Below are positions 59,403-64,000 of a stretch of DNA of 64,000 bases, one piece after another. A program made the translations under genes and the position numbers. This DNA comes from Neoechinorhynchus agilis (lineage: Eukaryota; Acanthocephala): positions 10,106,001 to 10,170,000 of the forward strand of contig CM121342.1 of the NCBI GenBank assembly GCA_051530055.1, given 5' to 3'. The notes under the pieces are model-generated. The model had not been told where the DNA came from. It worked only from the letters and a program-made list of their open reading frames with translations, and did not search any database. How positions within the stretch are numbered: the stretch's first letter is position 1; each line of letters begins with the position of its first letter.

Positions 59403-61802
59403 ATGAAATCGTTTCTATTAGCCGTCGTCATTCTACACTATTTTGTGGTAGACGCTCTTAAAGTGAATGCCTACTATGGCAAACCGGCTGGTGAGTATCA
59501 TTCACGGATATTTTTATTATTGTAAATCGGATTTTTCATTTATTTCTTTGTAGGTAAATATAGACAAATATGGAGAGAGAGTTTAGGTAGAAAAATCGCC
59601 GAATGTATTGAGGATCAACTTGAGAACGGTGAATCAGCCGAAAGTGCATATGACTTTTGTGATCGGATTTGGAATGCCCAATATGGCAATTATTTTCTAC
59701 ACTTGCCACTTCACAACCTAGAGACTAGTTAGCTCCTTTTATCCCGAAATCCCACATTAATCATGCCGTATAGGTGACGGTAGAAGACTTATGAGATCCG
59801 AAAATGATGAATATCTACGATACGCACCATTATTCTATCATCCGTGAGTACTTTTACGTTCTATACTCAATACTTTTGATTGTATACATTAAAGAAATAA
59901 AAAAATCCTATCGCCAAAATTTCAAAGTAATGTTCTTTTCCAAATAATCAACGTTATTTTACTGTATTTGTCCAGAGGATTACAAACCAAGTCATGCAGA
60001 ACATCTATCATCCATAAAGACATTTTCGAAAACGCCATTTGAAGAAGTAATGAACCAATATGTTTGTTAATTTTAAATATCGATTTAATAGAGAGTTCGT
60101 CGGCGACACATTATGTCCATTTTAATGGCGTCAATGCTGAGCACAGTTGTTGTATTCGCAGCAGTTCTTTTCGTTTGGTCTGCAACGGGTAAAAAGGGTA
60201 ACACTTATAAGGATTCGACAAATCGGTTTAATTTCAAGCGGACGCTGAGACGATGGTTTAAGAGAGGTGCCAAAGGTGAAGATTGTCAGGTAAGTCCTTA
60301 AACTAGTAAATATTTAGAAAGGAATGCTTGGTTTCTTACCAGGATTTTTGTCTTCGTTCATGACATTTGAGAACATCCGTGCTCAAATGTATTTAAAAAA
60401 TTTCGACTGTCTCGGGGTTTTCGAATACTTTTCTATTTAAGACACATTATGCTAAAAAATACTGGGACATAAATCCCAATGATCTTTAGCACCTAATACA
60501 TGGCAGTGAAGATTGTCCTCGACTAAAGGTCAACGACAGAGTTATTGAGATTCCGGATGAAAGTGATCAGATGTAATTAATTTCATTTCTGTATTTATAA
60601 AATAAGTTTTATTTAGACTTAAAGATTTTTACTCTGGAATAAAAATGGAAACTGTTCATGCACTAATGGCAAGTCATAGTTAAGTTAGGAAACTGTTCAA
60701 AAAAGGTTTAAAGGCTTGCCTTGAGAAGTACAAGGACCAGAAAGTAATCGACGACGAATGGACGTCTCTTTTGAAGTACAACAGTATTGCTGAACCAATG
60801 AAATTAAGTGGTCCAAGACCGAAACTTAGTTATAATGAGATTGTAATCGATCTTTTATAATTAATTTTGAATTCAAGCTTCCATTATTGTTTAGTATGAC
60901 GACGATGTTCAAAATGCGACCTATATAGCTTCAGGCTGGCCGCATTTTGGTTGTGGTCATGAGTTTTGGAATCTTGTTTGGCAAAAGGAATGTGAAGCGG
61001 TGGTCAATTTATGTCTTGAAGATGAATTCGCCGAATTATATTGGCCTAGAGAGGAAACCAATGTTATTGTCCTTGGACATCTTGAGGTATTTAGGACACC
61101 CATCAAATCACGTTGCTTTCCCATTTTGTAATTAGCTGCATTTTATTTCCGAGCACAAATATGATGAGAAGTTTGCGATCAGGATGTTTTTGATCCGAGA
61201 TAGAATTTCCAAATCGCATCGGACTGTTTGTCAATATCACTATTTTTCATGGAGTTCAGCTCTCGAAGAACAACCAGACATACAATCCCTCTTAAGCTTT
61301 AGAAGGTATGCTACTCTAATAGTTGTTGTTTTTTCTCACATTTTAATCGGATAAACATTAAAAGGGCAATAAATCGATCGATTCTGACAAAGCCAAGTCA
61401 CAATTCAATTATTTTGGTTCACTGCGGGTATTTATTAAATTTATTTAAGAGTTAGTTTTTTCTATGCTTTTTAACAGCGATGGAGTCGGCCGGACCGGCG
61501 CATTTATTCTGTTAGATCTTGTTTTGAAACGTATGGTCGATAAAGGTATTTTTCCGGGTTTCTTCAATTTAAATTTCTGGGTTTTAAAGAAGCCAAGGAA
61601 ATAAATGTTAAAGCAACTCTTCAACACCTAAGAGATCAGCGATCCGGAATAGTTCAATCTAAGGTATTTGTCTCTTATATGGAAATGCACTTTAAACCCT
61701 TTTTTCCATTAGGACCAATATGAAACAGTGCTGATCGGAATCGCAAAGGAAATCGAGACAATGATGAAAATCTGCCAAGATAGCTTTAGTCGTAATATTT
61801 GA
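59403..61802 (+). CDS. PTPRN: IA-2/PTPRN-type receptor pseudophosphatase of dense-core vesicles (IDA-1-like)
   Basis: Start ATG 59403 gives a signal peptide (MKSFLLAVVILHYFVVDAL). Exons: 59403-59490, 59554-59727, 59774-59843, about 59980-60061, 60092-60289, 60490-60572, 60617-60678, 60706-60842, 60895-61086, 61136-61305, 61365-61427, 61478 onward, with two more to the TGA at 61800. The early ectodomain has ECIEDQLENGE, like the RESP18-type start. The transmembrane segment is STVVVFAAVLFVWSA followed by KRTLRRWFKR. The phosphatase domain has NATYIASGWP, EFWNLVWQKECEAVV, LYWPREE, FISEHKYD, and HC-GDGVGRTGAF, with Asp where active enzymes have Ala, the hallmark of inactive IA-2. The WPD loop reads FSWSS. 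Two introns are 30 and 27 nt. Exons three and four do not join in phase. Confidence 0.9.
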
Positions 61803-62404
61803 GCAAAAAAATTAAAACATTAATTGTTGTGAACTTTTGATATCGTTTGACATCTATAAATGTGCGTTTAATGCGTTGCAATCGTAAAACGGTTTATAAA
61901 CGAGGATCAATGTTCAAAGTAATTTAGTTAACTGAGGTACCTACAATCGTGAATTTGATTTATATCTTGACGAAAGTTTGTGACTTTATACGGTTTCGTT
62001 TAGCATTATATGGCGAAAACCAAAAAAGACGACCTAGGAGTTTAAGGTTAATTTTTAATATAGGACGCGATTATCATTGCAGAAATGGATATTTTTTGAT
62101 TGTTTGTATAGAACGCAAAAAATCTTAATAAATATTGAAAGTTTATTAAACATTTTAATAGAAATAAAGAGATCTTGATATTGGAAAAAAAATTGTTAGT
62201 TGTTTTATCCGTTAGAATTAAACAATCAAATGGTGAGAAAAACTCTATCAACACTCTCGTGCATTCAAAGCATCGATACATCATTATATTAACAGGTTTT
62301 TAAAACGATGGCAAGAGAAAATAGTAGTATAAATCCCTGGAAATGATTTAAGCGGCTTTCCTCGAAATATAACACTTTAAAATGTTTATTTCAACCAAAT
62401 GCAC
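61803..62404. other. Intergenic between convergent genes
   Basis: 3' ends of the receptor and BRPF-like genes face each other. AT-rich; a minus-strand frame at 62048-62284 has no motif. Nothing else seen. Confidence 0.4.
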
Positions 62405-63748
62405 TCAGTTATGGCTACGACGATGTCGTGATCCAATTGAATAGTTGGAAATACGCCTCTTCCAAGATCTCTCTTCGCCAACTAAATACCTATCCTGGTC
62501 GTTTTCATTGTTCAAGGTCGTTTCCAATGTTTCCGGCGTGTTTAATTCAGTAAGTATAGCCGCATACTGAGATCTTGACTTATCAAGACATTTATCCCAT
62601 TTGATTTCTAAATTAACGAATTCTTCGCAATTAATCTCGGTTAATTGTTCTTTTTGTTCTTGTAAAAACTGCTTGGCATCCGTTGCGAATTGTTCGAAAT
62701 TCATGTAAACATCCTCATCGATTTTTTGCCTTAGTTTTTCGACAGAAACAGGGTGGTATTCTTGTAGATTAAAAAGGCAATCCCCAATCACTTTTAGCAT
62801 TACTTCATACCTTTGCCTCAAAAGTGAGAATTCCAAAAGAGTGGTTCGTTTCGAAGCCCTAACTTCGTCCATCATTAATTGGAGAACATTGATTACACCC
62901 GTTTGCTGAATACGCACGCTTTCGAACGTACCAATCGTCCGCATTCTCAATGAGGCGCCGTTTCGTTCACATCGCTTAAGAAACCAATAAGCTAGAATCC
63001 GATCAAAAAGGAATCCGTCGTCGTTTCCAGTTACCTCACAACATCTTTTTCTAATTTCATCAATTTTATTCTCTTCAATAATTGGATAAATCTTTTTGAT
63101 TGAATTCACCTTAAGTCCAGTCCGATTAACCGTTAATTCTCGCAATTTAACGTCGGATCTTCTTAAATGCCGATGACAAGTGAACTCCATAAAAATCTCG
63201 CCGTTCTTTGAAATAACTGATCCTTCATAGCCGGCAGACCGAGCACAAAGTGGATGAAATTTGTGAGTGCACATTGTACAGGTCACGCAAATCCCGTCGT
63301 TACATTGGGCGCATACTGAACATTTGAGTTGTTTTGAACATTGGTCTTTTGAGAGATTTTTTGCCGCTAAGAAACATATCGCGTGAACCCAGTGTTCGTC
63401 ATAAGACCACCGGATTGCTATTTTATCATCAATGGTTGTACAAAGATCACAGTTCATGTCCGGTTTAGGATCCGGTTCTGAGCATGTGTCACAAAACCAC
63501 TCCCGTTCAGGAATACTCTCAACACCATAACACTCTTGATGAGCGACCATTCCGCATTGACCACAACGAACCAAAACGTTCCAGTCGTTTTCAGTTTCAT
63601 CCGATAAACATACCACACAAGTCCAATCATCGTTAGAATAGTCCATGTCCGAGTTATCCAATTTCGAGTTTCGCTCCAGTCTATCCATAATCAACTCCAA
63701 TTCACATGCATTCAGTGGAACTGTCAACTTAATGCATTGTACTTTCAC
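62405..63748 (-). CDS. BRPF: BRPF-like PHD / zinc-knuckle / PHD protein, 5' end uncertain
   Basis: Scaffold of MYST acetyltransferase complexes; the double PHD unit reads histone H3 and DNA. The long exon reads right to left from about 63748 and ends with TGA at 62405. The frame opens without an ATG there (first ATG at 63688), and TTGATTATGGATAGACTGG (LIMDRLER) matches the conserved block before PHD1, so upstream exons are expected, probably beyond the window. PHD1: CVVC...CGQCGMVAHQECYG...WFCDTC. Knuckle: CDLC. PHD2: HWVHAICFLAA, CSVC, FHPLCARSAGY and ending FTCHRH. Then FDRILAYWFLKRCERNGASL, the LxxYWxLKRxxRNGxPL block of BRPFs. A helical region follows (VYMNFEQFATDAKQF recalls part of a bromodomain, degenerate). 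No PWWP. Total about 447 residues in view, far shorter than vertebrate BRPF1. Confidence 0.85.
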   Translation of the reverse strand: MKVQCIKLTVPLNACELELIMDRLERNSKLDNSDMDYSNDDWTCVVCLSDETENDWNVLVRCGQCGMVAHQECYGVESIPEREWFCDTCSEPDPKPDMNCDLCTTIDDKIAIRWSYDEHWVHAICFLAAKNLSKDQCSKQLKCSVCAQCNDGICVTCTMCTHKFHPLCARSAGYEGSVISKNGEIFMEFTCHRHLRRSDVKLRELTVNRTGLKVNSIKKIYPIIEENKIDEIRKRCCEVTGNDDGFLFDRILAYWFLKRCERNGASLRMRTIGTFESVRIQQTGVINVLQLMMDEVRASKRTTLLEFSLLRQRYEVMLKVIGDCLFNLQEYHPVSVEKLRQKIDEDVYMNFEQFATDAKQFLQEQKEQLTEINCEEFVNLEIKWDKCLDKSRSQYAAILTELNTPETLETTLNNENDQDRYLVGEERSWKRRISNYSIGSRHRRSHN

Positions 63749-64000
63749 TCATGCAAAAAGATTGAAGATTAGTTGTATTTTCCTAAAACAAAAACCTTTT
63801 GTTTTGTCAAAATCGAATTTTATAGAAAGTGCGCAGTTTTTTCTTCTTCAAACCTACCATGATATTCCCAAATGTAGCTTTCAAAAACGCTTGGATATTA
63901 ATCGATATTGGGTAGCGGTGATTATATGATCAAAAGTTTATTATTTAGTTATTCATAACGTAAATAATTTTTTATTAAAGACAATTTCGAACTAGTTTAT
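63749..64000. other. Upstream of the BRPF-like exon, right window edge
   Basis: Probably intron or upstream exon of the BRPF-like gene; a TTTTGTTTTAG acceptor-like site on the minus strand is near 63785. No coding sequence could be confirmed. Confidence 0.35.

Noticed and set aside
62048-62284. Minus-strand frame of 78 codons downstream of the BRPF-like gene
   Set aside because: AT-rich phenylalanine/leucine sequence in a 3' region, no ATG-supported conserved protein.

Overview
This looks like AT-rich genomic DNA from a small-genome bilaterian animal, most likely a nematode or another compact ecdysozoan. The species cannot be named from the sequence alone. Reasons: most introns are 40-60 nt with GTAAGT-like donors and TTTCAG or TTTTAG acceptors. 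Two decayed tRNA-derived SINEs and a LINE are present. The gene set is animal: RNF121, a KANK/VAB-19-type ankyrin protein, an IA-2/PTPRN-type receptor, a BRPF-type PHD protein, and a transhydrogenase fused in the alpha-then-beta order of animals. There are no operons with bacterial spacing, no rRNA, no functional tRNA and no CRISPR array.

Layout. 1-685: 5' part of an alpha-carbonic anhydrase (minus), cut by the window edge. 1083-13638: two arrays of a 128-bp satellite separated and followed by near-identical copies of a broken LINE, so that array plus LINE repeats with a 5086-bp offset. 13858-14345: a TIR element and a tRNA-derived SINE. 14446-18063: two uncharacterised plus-strand genes. 18173-21552: mitochondrial NAD(P) transhydrogenase with one in-frame TAG. 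22208-22735: an unidentified minus-strand gene. 23953-28528: a second satellite, built from a SINE-related sequence, with 371- and 270-bp units. 30237-31426: sphingosine kinase. 32025-32910: a coiled-coil protein (minus). 34280-37489: a cluster of fold-back elements. 38021-39764: secreted gamma-glutamyl hydrolase. 40438-40780: a long imperfect hairpin. 42848-43332: a TIR-bounded element carrying tRNA-like promoter boxes. 43380-44775: an old AT-rich satellite. 45420-49079: KANK-type gene with a possible membrane-anchored splice form. 49893-50823: COQ5 (minus). 52591-55287: RNF121. 55991-56998: stand-alone RNA 5'-triphosphatase. 59403-61802: IA-2/PTPRN-type pseudophosphatase. 62405-63748: BRPF-like PHD-zinc knuckle-PHD protein (minus).

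The genes do not form one pathway. They are ordinary housekeeping, secretory and chromatin genes, unrelated to each other, on both strands and spaced by repeat-rich DNA. The most unusual material is in the repeats: a satellite whose unit looks like an exon plus an intron, a satellite grown from a SINE-like unit whose dispersed relative survives about 15 kb away, and several families of short inverted-repeat elements. Also notable are three introns of only 26-30 nt that are needed to keep conserved proteins in frame, and several places where a conserved gene cannot be joined by GT-AG splicing without a frame problem. No previously undescribed multi-gene system could be demonstrated.
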